Of a DNA stretch of 64,000 nt, positions 50,638-59,626 are shown piece by piece. Origin of the DNA: Paludibacteraceae bacterium (GTDB taxonomy: Bacteria > Bacteroidota > Bacteroidia > Bacteroidales > Paludibacteraceae); assembly GCA_016297215.1 (NCBI GenBank), contig JAEDGZ010000010.1, positions 5,799 to 69,798 of the forward strand, read 5' to 3'. The translations under genes and the position numbers were made by a program. Below the pieces are notes generated by a model. That model was given only the letters and a program-made list of their open reading frames with translations. It was not told the origin of the DNA and ran no database searches. The number at the start of each line of letters is the position of its first letter. Positions within the stretch are counted from its first letter, which is position 1.

Positions 50638-52209
50638 ATGAACAGAATCCTTTGGGCGGACGATGAAATCGACCTCTTGACCCCCTACCTTATCTATCTT
50701 CGCAGCAAAGACTATGAAGTGCTGACCGCTACCAACGGGCAGGACGCTATTGACATCTGCCGGCAGGAGCCGCTGGATATCGTCTTCTTGGACGAGAACA
50801 TGCCCGGTCTATCGGGCTTGGAAGCCTTGCAGGAAATCAAGCGCCTGCACCCCGAGTTGCCCGTGGTGATGATCACCAAGAGCGAGGAGGAGCGTATCAT
50901 GGAGCAGGCAATCGGCGAGAAAATAGCCGACTACCTCATCAAGCCCGTCAACCCCAGCCAGATACTGCTGTGCCTCAAGAAACACATCCACCAGCACGAC
51001 ATCCTCAGCGAGCACACCAACCAGTCTTACCGACAGGAGTTCAGCGACATAGCCTATATGATAGACACGGCGCAGACCTTGGAGGAGTGGATGGCGATAG
51101 AGCGTACGCTCACCAAGTGGGACCTTGACTTGCAAGACGTGGACTCCTCCATGCGCGAGATGCTCGACATGCAGCGCACCCAAGCCAACGCCGCCTTCGC
51201 CAAGTTCATACAGAAGAACTACGAGGCGTGGTTCGCAACCCCTTCGATATCTGCTTTCAGCGGGAAAGCAGAGGCTGCCTCCCGTCCCCTCATGTCGCCC
51301 GACCTCTTCAAGCGCGTGCTCTTTCCCATGCTCGACAAGGGCGAGAAAGTCTTCTTCGTGGTCATCGACAACTTCCGCTACGACCAGTGGAAGACCATCC
51401 AGCCTATGCTTGCCGACCTCTTCACCGTAACCAACGAGAGCCAATACCTCTCCATCCTCCCCACCGCCACACAATACGCCCGCAACGCCATCTTCTCGGG
51501 ACTCATGCCCTTGCAGATACAGGAGATGTACCCCGACCTGTGGGTGGAAGAAGACGACGACGAGGGCAAGAACATCAACGAGAAAGAACTCATCAAAACC
51601 CAGATAGCGCGTTTCCGCCGCCACGACACCTGCTCCTATTTCAAAATCAACGAGAGCGATTTCTGCGAGCGCGTCATCGCACAGATGAAGGGCTTGCAGA
51701 CGCAACTGAACGTGGTGGTTCTCAACTTCATAGACATGCTTTCCCACTCCCGCACCGAGAGCAAGATGATGCGCGAGTTGGCGAACGATGAAGCGGCGTA
51801 TCGCAGCCTCACCCTCTCGTGGTTCCGCCATTCGCCCACCTTCGCACTCTTCCGCCGCATGGCAGAGTTGGGCTACAAGGTCGTGCTCACCACGGACCAC
51901 GGCACCGTCCGCGTGAAGAACCCCGTGCAAATCTTGGCGGACAAGAACACCAACACCAACCTCCGCTACAAGGTCGGCAAGGCGCTCAACTGCCAAAGCA
52001 AGAACGTGATGGTGATTGACCAGCCCAAGAAAGTAGGGCTCCCATGCCCGAACGTGAGCAGCAGTTACATGTTCTGCACGGGCAACGACTTCTTCGGCTA
52101 CCCCAACAACTTCAACTACTACGCCCAGTACTACCGCAACACTTTCCAGCACGGCGGCGTCTCCATTGAGGAGATGATTATCCCCCTCATCACCCTCGAA
52201 CCCAAGTGA
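50638..52209 (+). CDS. porX: PorX: response regulator with PglZ effector domain (T9SS regulator)
   Basis: PorX with the kinase PorY controls type IX secretion genes and the system's activity. The 523-residue product has a receiver domain (residues 1-120) with acidic pair Asp8/Asp9, phospho-acceptor Asp52 (DIVFLDENMPG) and a conserved Lys near 102 (LIKPVNP). A helical linker and a PglZ alkaline-phosphatase-fold domain follow, with metal and nucleophile motifs FFVVIDNFRYDQW, PTATQYARNAIFSG (Thr) and VLTTDHGTVRV. Published PorX structures show zinc-dependent phosphodiesterase activity; these residues are kept here. No porY or sigma factor is nearby. Confidence 0.95.
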   Translation: MNRILWADDEIDLLTPYLIYLRSKDYEVLTATNGQDAIDICRQEPLDIVFLDENMPGLSGLEALQEIKRLHPELPVVMITKSEEERIMEQAIGEKIADYLIKPVNPSQILLCLKKHIHQHDILSEHTNQSYRQEFSDIAYMIDTAQTLEEWMAIERTLTKWDLDLQDVDSSMREMLDMQRTQANAAFAKFIQKNYEAWFATPSISAFSGKAEAASRPLMSPDLFKRVLFPMLDKGEKVFFVVIDNFRYDQWKTIQPMLADLFTVTNESQYLSILPTATQYARNAIFSGLMPLQIQEMYPDLWVEEDDDEGKNINEKELIKTQIARFRRHDTCSYFKINESDFCERVIAQMKGLQTQLNVVVLNFIDMLSHSRTESKMMRELANDEAAYRSLTLSWFRHSPTFALFRRMAELGYKVVLTTDHGTVRVKNPVQILADKNTNTNLRYKVGKALNCQSKNVMVIDQPKKVGLPCPNVSSSYMFCTGNDFFGYPNNFNYYAQYYRNTFQHGGVSIEEMIIPLITLEPK

Positions 52210-52287
52210 TTAGGGCAACAACACACAGCATGAGCCAAACAAAACAAATCAGTCTTTTATCCTTCGTCCTTCATCCTTAGTCCGGAA

Positions 52288-53229
52288 ATGCGCCGCCTCA
52301 AGTTCATTATCTACGCCATCCTATTGTTAGTCGCTGTGGCTGTCCTCCTGCCGCTTTGTTCACACGGTACACCGCCGACTCCGAAGGAGGGAACGCGGGT
52401 TGTCCGCGTCCTCACCTACAACACCCATCGAATGGGGATGTTCCGTAAACCTACTGATAATCAGGTGATAAAATACCTCCTCCACGGGCAGGATGCCGAC
52501 ATCATCTGCTTGCAGGAGGTGGAGGTGTACAAAGACTCGAAGTACCTCACCCTGTCCGATTTGAAGCGCGCCATGAGCACCAAGTACCCCTATTCCTACT
52601 TCGATTTCTCGGTGTACAACAGCCGCCGACAGTTCGGCAACGTCGTCTTCTCGCGCTACCCGCTTATCCACAAGCAGACCATCCGATACCCCTCCCGCGC
52701 CAACATCTCTTCCCAATGCGACGTGGTGATACCCTCCGACAGGGCGGTTCGGGTAGTGTCGGAGAAGGCGCAAGGAGGTGCGGTCTCCAGGCCGCACCAT
52801 TCAGATAGCGAAGAACTTAGAAGATTCGATACCATCCGCCTGATTACCAACCACTTGGAGTCCAACCGCTTCGGAGAGGACGACTTTGAGGAACTCAAGC
52901 AGAAGTACTCCGTTGCCCACGAGGCGAGGGTGGAGCAAGCGAAGTGCGTGCGCGAGGCTATAGACTGTTCCCCCTATCCCCTCATCGTCGTGGGCGATTT
53001 CAATGACCTTCCCCTTTCTTCCACCTACTGGCAGATACGCGGGCTCGACATGCGCGATGCCTTCCTCTGCACCTCGTGGGGACGCTACGGCGCTACCCTC
53101 ATCAAGGGTATCTTTGCCGCACGTATCGATTACATCCTCTGTTCCCGCACGCTTCGACCGCTCCGCTGCACCATCGACCACGTCCCCTATTCAGACCATT
53201 TACCCGTACAAGCCATCCTTGCATACTAA
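52288..53229 (+). CDS. Membrane-anchored endonuclease/exonuclease/phosphatase-family protein
   Basis: A 313-residue protein with an N-terminal membrane or signal segment (FIIYAILLLVAVAVLLPLCS) and an EEP domain: VLTYNTHRMG, DIICLQEVEVY (Glu metal ligand), LIVVGDFNDLP (Asp/Asn) and YSDHLPVQAIL (catalytic Asp-His). It may be a secreted DNase-I-like phosphodiesterase or lipid phosphatase. Between strands it carries an in-frame insertion (KAQGGAVSRPHHSDSEELRR) coded by the palindrome GGTGCGG-tctccagg-CCGCACC (52777-52798). Confidence 0.88.
   Translation: MRRLKFIIYAILLLVAVAVLLPLCSHGTPPTPKEGTRVVRVLTYNTHRMGMFRKPTDNQVIKYLLHGQDADIICLQEVEVYKDSKYLTLSDLKRAMSTKYPYSYFDFSVYNSRRQFGNVVFSRYPLIHKQTIRYPSRANISSQCDVVIPSDRAVRVVSEKAQGGAVSRPHHSDSEELRRFDTIRLITNHLESNRFGEDDFEELKQKYSVAHEARVEQAKCVREAIDCSPYPLIVVGDFNDLPLSSTYWQIRGLDMRDAFLCTSWGRYGATLIKGIFAARIDYILCSRTLRPLRCTIDHVPYSDHLPVQAILAY
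52777..52798. repeat. In-frame palindrome inside the EEP gene
   Basis: GGTGCGG and CCGCACC arms (7 bp) around tctccagg. A different sequence from the GCAGGCG family but the same architecture and also GC-rich. Confidence 0.6.
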
Positions 53230-53250
53230 TATGGTGACTTGTTGTCTGCA

Positions 53251-54069
53251 CTACCAACTTTTTACATAGTCGCTGATAGAGGTGGCGATTACTTTCTTGA
53301 AGTATATCCAATAGATTGTCCAGCGGTATTCGGATAGCAGGTGCTGCACTTTGGCGAAGGTGAGCATGGCTCGGAAGGCTTTTCGTTTTTCTCTGCCACG
53401 CCATACCCGCCGCTTATGGCTGATGGAGTCGGCGTGAATGACATAGTGGTAGAACGGCTCATCGCATTGGGCAATGCGATTGGCTACCAAATAGCACTGT
53501 CCCATAAAACTGCTATCCTCCCCGCTACGGGCAGCAGGGAAACGCAATTTGTTTTCTAACAGCCACTCTCGGCGGAATATCATACCTGTGAAATTGCTTA
53601 TATAGTGGCGCAAAAGAAAACGTCTTTGCATATCGTTGAGCATTCCTGTTCCTACGTGAGGATTTACGGCAATAGTATGCTGACCATCGGGGTAATCCCA
53701 TGAGGTGGCTCCTGCACTCAAATCCGCGTTGGCAGTCTTTGCTGCATGGTAGAGTGCCTCAAACATCATCGGCTCTACCCAATCATCTGCGTCCACAAAC
53801 GCAATGTATTCTCCTGTTGCCTCTTGAATACCCCTGTTGCGCGCCGCCCCCGGTCCGCCGTTCTCCGGCATGGAAATGATATGCCAACGGTCTTGCAAAG
53901 CATGTGCAGCGATATAGTTGCAGCTAATCTCTACACTATTGTCTTTCCCCCTGTCATCCACAAACAGCACCTCTATATCATCCAGTGTCTGCATGCGCAA
54001 CGAATCCATGCAACGTTCAACGTATTGAGATACATTGTATATAGGAGATATGACGGAAACTTTTGGCAT
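53251..54069 (-). CDS. Family 2 glycosyltransferase
   Basis: A 272-residue GT-A glycosyltransferase: VSVISPIYNVSQYVERCMDS, the nucleotide-sugar aspartates VLFVDDRGKDNS and the metal-binding AFVDADDWVEP. It adds a sugar to a surface glycan; specificity unknown. It is the last gene of the minus-strand glycan operon and is convergent with the EEP gene (22 bp). Confidence 0.92.
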   Translation of the reverse strand: MPKVSVISPIYNVSQYVERCMDSLRMQTLDDIEVLFVDDRGKDNSVEISCNYIAAHALQDRWHIISMPENGGPGAARNRGIQEATGEYIAFVDADDWVEPMMFEALYHAAKTANADLSAGATSWDYPDGQHTIAVNPHVGTGMLNDMQRRFLLRHYISNFTGMIFRREWLLENKLRFPAARSGEDSSFMGQCYLVANRIAQCDEPFYHYVIHADSISHKRRVWRGREKRKAFRAMLTFAKVQHLLSEYRWTIYWIYFKKVIATSISDYVKSW

Positions 54070-54079
54070 ATTTTGTAGA

Positions 54080-54901
54080 TTACTTGATTTGAATATGTGG
54101 AGTGATTTTTTGTATCAGATATGTCGGAAAGATTTTTCTTAATAAATCATAAAAATAACGTGCCACAATGTCTTTTTGCATTTTAGATTTCCATACTGCA
54201 TAAGCATGATTCGCCTCTTGTTCGGGAATACCATTATTGATAAGCGCCTGTTTGCTCTCTTCTAAACTTTGCAATCGTTGCTGATTGGTTGCCCCGCCCA
54301 CTCTGAAATTACTCAGGATGCTGTCAATGTGGTGAAATATAATCCCTGCTTTCCAACAGCGTAACGCAAAATCATAATCTGCCGCCAAACGAAAATGTAT
54401 ATCGTATAGTCCCATTGTTTCGTACACATTTGCCGTAACAAAGAAAGTCGGATGAAATATAGAAAAACCCATTTCTAAATGTTGTAGGTTTGTATCCGCT
54501 ACTTTACGCTTAAAAAAACTTCCGTCCTCATTGAGCATATTGATATTACCGTGAAAAATACCCACATTAGGTTTGGCTTGATATGCTTCTATCACTCTTT
54601 GTACAGTGTTCGGTTCATAGTAGTCGCTTGCATTCACCATACCGATCAGTTTGCCATGGGCGAGTCGGATGCCCTTGTTCATCGCATCATAGATGCCCCT
54701 ATCCGGCTCACTAACCCAATGCGCAATGTGATTATCATATTTTTTTATGACATCTATCGTGCCATCTGTGCTTCCGCCATCAATAATGATATACTCTATA
54801 TTAGGGTATGTTTGTGCAATAACGCTTTGAATGGTTTGTTCCAAATAGTTCTTTGCATTATACGTTACTGTAATGATAGAGACTAACGGTGATGTATTCA
54901 T
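54080..54901 (-). CDS. Family 2 glycosyltransferase
   Basis: A 273-residue GT-A enzyme of the type MxxxPLVSIITVTYNAKNYLE with IEYIIIDGGSTDGTIDVIKK and a DxD-like GMVNASDYYEPN replacing the usual NSDD. It is related to GT2 enzymes of capsule and O-antigen loci. AT-rich compared with housekeeping genes. Its ATG overlaps the stop of a truncated glycosyltransferase frame (ATGA), and the next gene follows after 10 bp. Confidence 0.9.
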   Translation of the reverse strand: MNTSPLVSIITVTYNAKNYLEQTIQSVIAQTYPNIEYIIIDGGSTDGTIDVIKKYDNHIAHWVSEPDRGIYDAMNKGIRLAHGKLIGMVNASDYYEPNTVQRVIEAYQAKPNVGIFHGNINMLNEDGSFFKRKVADTNLQHLEMGFSIFHPTFFVTANVYETMGLYDIHFRLAADYDFALRCWKAGIIFHHIDSILSNFRVGGATNQQRLQSLEESKQALINNGIPEQEANHAYAVWKSKMQKDIVARYFYDLLRKIFPTYLIQKITPHIQIK

Positions 54902-55035
54902 AAGTGTTGGAAAGGATGAATAAGATTATTGTCATAAGGGCAGACTTTCACTTCCCATCCCAATGCACGAAACGCCCGCGCGATAGAAGACAGGAAGTAA
55001 TGGAAGTTGGGACCTATGAGGAGGAGGCGACTCAT
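54898..55035 (-). pseudogene. N-terminal remnant of a glycosyltransferase
   Basis: A 45-residue frame (MSRLLLIGPNFHYFLSSIAR and on to NNLIHPFQHL) reads like the first beta-alpha unit of a GT-B or CgeB-like glycosyltransferase and then stops, with its TGA overlapping the ATG of the next gene. A second out-of-frame fragment (RELNTFCTIPAGDTCKELLD) lies between it and licD. This looks like the residue of a deleted glycosyltransferase gene. Confidence 0.5.
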
Positions 55036-55164
55036 GTGATATTTTCAATTTGTACAAAACGGTCTAATAATTCTTTGCATGTATCTCCTGCGGGGATTGT
55101 GCAAAAAGTATTCAGTTCACGTTCCGTTGGCGGGAAATATGTTTTTTGCTGATGGTAAAACAAT

Positions 55165-55989
55165 TTATGATGGTGTCGTATTAAAAAATTTCAAACTATT
55201 TACATCCATATGTATTTGGCGATGACTTTCATCAGGTATTTTCATATAGTCACCATAGATTCGTCGCAAATATGCATCTACATTATGAGGCACATAAAAA
55301 GATTTTCCTTCAAAATCTATTTCTGATAAAGGAAATATCTCCTGTTCATAACGCCTGGAACCATGGTAGACATCCCATGTATGCATTAGTTCTCCATGGT
55401 AATGTTTTTTTGCCCAACTATCACCAAACCATGTTAACAAAAGTGCTAATGGATATGCTAAATATGCTAAAGTCGTTTTGAACATACACACCCACCGAGA
55501 TTTACCCTGAGACTCTGCATAATGATGAATCTCACGAAATACGCGAGCATATATTTTTTCGATACGTTTTTTGTACCATGTGGGTACGGCAGGTATCTGC
55601 AATAGTATATCTACCCACAATCCTTGTGAGTTTTGTTTTTCAAACAAGGGATAGTTACAATAAGTAAACGTATCTTTTACACGTGGCGTAAGCCCGAATG
55701 CATACGGGTCGTTTTGGGTATCCGATAGTTGGTATCGTTGTGGTAGTTCCTCAACAAGAAATTTCTGCAGCAAAGGATAATCTTTTTGCAATACACATAT
55801 ATCCATATCGTCATCCCATGGGATAAATCCTCCATGGCGTACTGCCCCCAACAATGTGCCACTATCCAGCCAATAAGGTATATCATGCTTCCGACAGATT
55901 TTATCTATCTCTATCAAGATATTTAACATACATAATTGCGCCTTACGCAAAGGCGTACCTTCTCCATTATATTTTGCAAAATCTTCCAT
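55165..55989 (-). CDS. LicD-family phosphotransferase
   Basis: LicD enzymes transfer a phospho-group (phosphocholine, ribitol phosphate and others) from a CDP-activated donor to a glycan. The 274-residue product has the signature IPYWLDSGTLLGAVRHGGFI followed by PWDDDMDICV, with the metal-binding aspartates. The start at ATG 55987-55989 is one base after the stop of the upstream gene; the longer frame to 56034 overlaps that gene and is unlikely. Together with the cytidylyltransferase genes at 57007-59626 it suggests glycan decoration by a CDP-linked group. Confidence 0.9.
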   Translation of the reverse strand: MEDFAKYNGEGTPLRKAQLCMLNILIEIDKICRKHDIPYWLDSGTLLGAVRHGGFIPWDDDMDICVLQKDYPLLQKFLVEELPQRYQLSDTQNDPYAFGLTPRVKDTFTYCNYPLFEKQNSQGLWVDILLQIPAVPTWYKKRIEKIYARVFREIHHYAESQGKSRWVCMFKTTLAYLAYPLALLLTWFGDSWAKKHYHGELMHTWDVYHGSRRYEQEIFPLSEIDFEGKSFYVPHNVDAYLRRIYGDYMKIPDESHRQIHMDVNSLKFFNTTPS

Positions 55990-55990
55990 A

Positions 55991-57010
55991 TTACCTTTGT
56001 ATTTGTTGCATTCCCCAAGAATATACCGCATCAATATGCGGACATGGTATATTGTTCTCGTGTGCTAAATCATGAATAAAACGTAGCCCAAAAGGGAAGT
56101 CCTCAGTAAAATAGCGACTGGTAAAATCAGGTATCCATCCTCCATCAACAGGTTTCATAGGAGACAAAATACCAGCAAAAGAAGGGATACTTTTTATCTT
56201 TTTCGTCAAGGACGAGATGTCCGCAGAATCATAATGGTCCAACAATGTATCAATATGCTTGGAAGATACATGCAAAGAATGGAGGAGCATAAAAAACTCT
56301 TTATCCATTTCTATCTCAAGTGCAGAAGTCTCATCTGTCCAATCTGAGTAGAACAGTGGATTGGTGTGAAAAATATCTTTCCCATTCCAATCTTTCCACA
56401 TGGTATATAAGCGACCGGTGTGCAATATGGGATTACTATTGCTTAACGTAACCTCATAAAAAGAATCTACCAACTGTGTAGGAGTATGGAACCAAGCACT
56501 CACGCAATCGCAGAATTCATTTGGGAAAGATATGTTTTCAGCAGCCATCAGCAACCGATCTTTATATCCCAACAATGCTGCCTCTTTTCCATAATCAATC
56601 ACCCTTGAAATATACGGGACACGTTGGAAAGCGAAAAGCGGAGTGGAAGAGGGAAGAATCTGATGAGCAAAAAGGAAGAATCCGGAATTGCCCACCACAG
56701 TTCCCACAATGGTACTATGTGATAAATAAGAACGGATATTTCGTAAGGTCTCTTCCACCAAAAAAGCAGGTAAGCACAATAAAACCACATCCGCGTATGG
56801 AATTAACTCTTCGGGGGAGTGACTGATATGATTCACATTTCCCATAAGCGTTTCACCAGACGGGGTGTGTACACGAAATTGGTGTTGCCATTTTTCTGGG
56901 TGATTAGTCAGCATATCAACCACTAAACCATCTTGATTTGAAAGTACAGCAGCACATGTGTGTCCCAAAGCACCACCTCCACAGATACAGATATTTATAA
57001 TTTTTCTCAT
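55991..57010 (-). CDS. Opine-dehydrogenase-like NAD(P)-binding protein
   Basis: A 339-residue protein with an N-terminal Rossmann motif (NICICGGGALGHTCAAVLS) and a C-terminal helical domain with the PILHTGRLYTMW segment, resembling octopine/nopaline dehydrogenases and glycerol-3-phosphate dehydrogenase relatives. Such enzymes couple an amine or reduce a ketone with NAD(P)H. The substrate is unknown. It overlaps the cytidylyltransferase-aminotransferase gene by 4 bp, so it probably acts on the same small metabolite before transfer by LicD. Confidence 0.75.
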   Translation of the reverse strand: MRKIINICICGGGALGHTCAAVLSNQDGLVVDMLTNHPEKWQHQFRVHTPSGETLMGNVNHISHSPEELIPYADVVLLCLPAFLVEETLRNIRSYLSHSTIVGTVVGNSGFFLFAHQILPSSTPLFAFQRVPYISRVIDYGKEAALLGYKDRLLMAAENISFPNEFCDCVSAWFHTPTQLVDSFYEVTLSNSNPILHTGRLYTMWKDWNGKDIFHTNPLFYSDWTDETSALEIEMDKEFFMLLHSLHVSSKHIDTLLDHYDSADISSLTKKIKSIPSFAGILSPMKPVDGGWIPDFTSRYFTEDFPFGLRFIHDLAHENNIPCPHIDAVYSWGMQQIQR

Positions 57011-58794
57011 ACTGTTTTCAGTGCATGGATAAGTTGGTTGTTGTCTTTTGTATCACGTATAGCCAAGCGGATATAAGGCGCATGGCACTTGACGGAACAA
57101 TCTTTTATCAAGATATTATGGTCTTTTAGCAACCTAATTGCCAATTCTCGGGGTGTATGAGGGGCTAATACCTCACATAGCACATAGTTGGCTTCCGAGG
57201 GAATAACACGCAGATAAGATATATCGGCAAGTGCACTGACAAAACGGCTACGCTCTGCACGGAACGTATCCATCGCCTCTTGGTAGGATTTCTCGTATTT
57301 GCCCAATATTTGTAAGAAGAACTCCGCAAACGAATTGATGTTCCATATAGATACTGCTCGACGCAGGTTGGTCATCAACGCTGCATTGGATGTAGCCAAT
57401 ATACCTAACCGAAGTCCGGGTACTCCGAAAGATTTGGAGATACTTTTTATCACTACCAGATGGTCATATTTCTCCAAAATCAAATTGTTGAGGAATGTAG
57501 GATGCTCCGTAGAGAAGTCGATAAAACTTTCGTCCAATATAAGCATGATGTCCCTTGCTTGGCACCAATCCGCCAACCGCAAGCAGTCTGCATAAGAGAT
57601 ATAATTGCCGGAAGGATTATCGGGATTTATCAGCACTAACGACCATATATTTTTATCTGCAAAATAAGTCATTAAGTCGTCAGCCGAATATGAGAAATCG
57701 GGGGCTTCTGTCTCATAGACCACGACTTGTTCCGGCATCAAGCAGTTAGGATATTCCTCGAAGGTAGGACGTACGACACCGACTTTGCCCAACATTTGTT
57801 CCGAAAGTACTTTTATCAATTCTGCTGCCCCGTTACCCACCAAGATGTAGTCCTGATTTACTCCAAAATCTTTGGCTGCCAATAGGTTGTTTACCCGTAA
57901 GCCCGACGGATATTCGGTAAGCAAGCGGGAGAAACTATGGGACATCTCGTCTAACAAACGCCGATTAGGGAAGTACGGATTGACCAAATAGCAGAAATCC
58001 AAGATGTGCGGATAGCGCCAATAGCCACCAAAACGACTACAAAGTAAGTCATATTGATGTTCTGTAAATATGGACTCCGCAATATCCAAGTCTTGAATAT
58101 CATCTATTTCGTACCATTGTTCCCCTGTCAGTGGTAATGCTCGAATACCGGAATTATCCAACATGGTAATTACACGCAAAACCTGCTCATAGTACTCGTT
58201 TCTGCCTAGTGCTTTGCAATAGGCTTCTAAAAACGGCACATACATCGTGGAAGAAAAGTGCTGTGAAAACTTATAAACATTTACTGTTTTATAGTAATCG
58301 GGAATCTCATCATATTGGAACTGACTATTCGGAATAAATCGCAAAATACGATTCTCATCATCAATCGTAACCACTGTGCCGTCCATCCAACTCTCATACT
58401 TATCCACCAAAGCCAAATCGGGATATGGATTATTGACTAACTTTTGGATGACCGCATCCTCCATGATAATATCCGACTCAAATAGAAGCGTGTCGTCTGC
58501 TGTAAGATAATCTTTGGCAAGATAGAGAGAATAGATATTGTTCGTCTTGTCGTAGATTGTATTCTCCACGAACTCGATAGTTGTTTGAATAGGTATAGTT
58601 TGTAAATAATCTTGCAGTTCTTTTGCCTTGTAGCCGACCACCAAAATGATACGTTGCAGATTCAGTTTGTCCAACTGGTGCAATAAGCGCGAGATAAGGG
58701 TTTCACTTCCCACCTCAATCATACATTTAGTATTTCCCTTGGTAAGTTCGCCAAGACGTTTGCCCATACCTGCGGCTAAAATAACGGCTTGCAT
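57007..58794 (-). CDS. Bifunctional LicC-like cytidylyltransferase / class I-II aminotransferase-fold (CobD/HisC-like) fusion
   Basis: The 595-residue product is a fusion. Residues 1-235 are a sugar-phosphate/choline-phosphate nucleotidyltransferase (AVILAAGMGKRLGELTKGNT; NNIYSLYLAKDYL; LLFESDIIMED; YEIDDIQDLDIAE), most like LicC/PntC CTP enzymes. Residues 250-595 are a PLP enzyme: GNGAAELIKVLSE, LINPDNPSGNYIS, ILDESFIDF and the Schiff-base Lys in SISKSFGVPGLRLG. That is the CobD/HisC pattern. One inference is that a phosphoamino acid such as phosphoserine is decarboxylated or transaminated and the product activated to a CDP-amine for LicD. Confidence 0.88.
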   Translation of the reverse strand: MQAVILAAGMGKRLGELTKGNTKCMIEVGSETLISRLLHQLDKLNLQRIILVVGYKAKELQDYLQTIPIQTTIEFVENTIYDKTNNIYSLYLAKDYLTADDTLLFESDIIMEDAVIQKLVNNPYPDLALVDKYESWMDGTVVTIDDENRILRFIPNSQFQYDEIPDYYKTVNVYKFSQHFSSTMYVPFLEAYCKALGRNEYYEQVLRVITMLDNSGIRALPLTGEQWYEIDDIQDLDIAESIFTEHQYDLLCSRFGGYWRYPHILDFCYLVNPYFPNRRLLDEMSHSFSRLLTEYPSGLRVNNLLAAKDFGVNQDYILVGNGAAELIKVLSEQMLGKVGVVRPTFEEYPNCLMPEQVVVYETEAPDFSYSADDLMTYFADKNIWSLVLINPDNPSGNYISYADCLRLADWCQARDIMLILDESFIDFSTEHPTFLNNLILEKYDHLVVIKSISKSFGVPGLRLGILATSNAALMTNLRRAVSIWNINSFAEFFLQILGKYEKSYQEAMDTFRAERSRFVSALADISYLRVIPSEANYVLCEVLAPHTPRELAIRLLKDHNILIKDCSVKCHAPYIRLAIRDTKDNNQLIHALKTV

Positions 58795-58804
58795 ATGATA
58801 TGAT

Positions 58805-59626
58805 TTATTTTTTGGAAGTCAAGAAATCTTCTCGAAAAGTAATCTTTTTATTGTTTTCTTCCCCAATTACTATAGAAATATGCTCCATTGGTAAATATCT
58901 ATGCACTATGCCGCAGTCGTCTGTGGCTTGCAGGGCGGGGTCTTGCAGGGCGAGGGTGTAGGCGCGGGCAATTAGGGGCAGGCGGAAGGCTTGCGGGGTC
59001 TGGGCACGCATGAGCGTATCCCGCGGCGGGATGGAGCGGAGGACGAAAGTTGAGAGTTGGGCGTTGAGTGTTGATGCCCCGCCCTCTGCCTCGATGTCCA
59101 CCAGACATCGCTTCACCCCGCAAGTGGGGTGGGGGAATTCCTTGAGCGTTGCGTGTTGAGCGTTTTGAGTCGGCGTTACCATGTACATTGTGTCGGTGGC
59201 GGGGACGGCTACAGTAACGGCTTCGTGGGTCTCTAAGGCGCGGCAAACATTGGCGATGATGGCTTGGCTGACAAAGGGGCGCGCGGCATCGTGCAGCAGG
59301 ATATTGGCGTTGGTGAACTCTTCCTCTGAGAGTACTGACTCACACAGCCGAATCGCATTTACGCTCGATTCCCAGCGTTCCTTTCCGCCTGCGATGATAT
59401 GCTTCACCTTCTGCCAACCGTTGCGCAGCAGTGCCTGCTCGGCAAAAGAGATGTAGTCAGGATGCATCACGATGCAGACCTCGTCAATACACTCGGCTTG
59501 CTCGAAAGCCTCCGTGGCATGCTCCAGCACACTCCTGCCGTCTGCCAACGGCAACAACTGCTTGGGCATGTTGCCTCCGACTCGTGCACCTATGCCTCCT
59601 GCTAATATGACGGCGATGTTTTTCAT
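58805..59626 (-). CDS. IspD/TarI-family cytidylyltransferase with a repeat-derived insertion
   Basis: IspD makes CDP-methylerythritol for isoprenoids; TarI relatives make CDP-ribitol. The CTP motif VILAGGIGARVGGNMPKQLL and LLHDAARPFVS are intact, and IPPRDTLMRAQTPQAFRLP recalls TarI rather than E. coli IspD. At 273 residues it is about 40 too long. The extra segment (NAQHATLKEFPHPTCG ... ASTLNAQLSTFVL) is coded by heptamer words (gttgagc, gttgaga) and a type-B GC repeat between 59036 and 59165. It lies in an operon with licD, so a glycan role (CDP-ribitol-like) competes with the MEP pathway. Its ATG overlaps the fic stop. Confidence 0.85.
   Translation of the reverse strand: MKNIAVILAGGIGARVGGNMPKQLLPLADGRSVLEHATEAFEQAECIDEVCIVMHPDYISFAEQALLRNGWQKVKHIIAGGKERWESSVNAIRLCESVLSEEEFTNANILLHDAARPFVSQAIIANVCRALETHEAVTVAVPATDTMYMVTPTQNAQHATLKEFPHPTCGVKRCLVDIEAEGGASTLNAQLSTFVLRSIPPRDTLMRAQTPQAFRLPLIARAYTLALQDPALQATDDCGIVHRYLPMEHISIVIGEENNKKITFREDFLTSKK
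59036..59165. repeat. In-frame repeat insertions inside ispD/tarI
   Basis: gttgagagttgggcgttgag (7-bp period, 59049-59075), then caccccgcaagtggggtggg (about 59114-59133), then ttgagcgttgcgtgttgagc (59142-59161). All three are words used in non-coding gaps elsewhere. The frame is kept. Confidence 0.7.
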
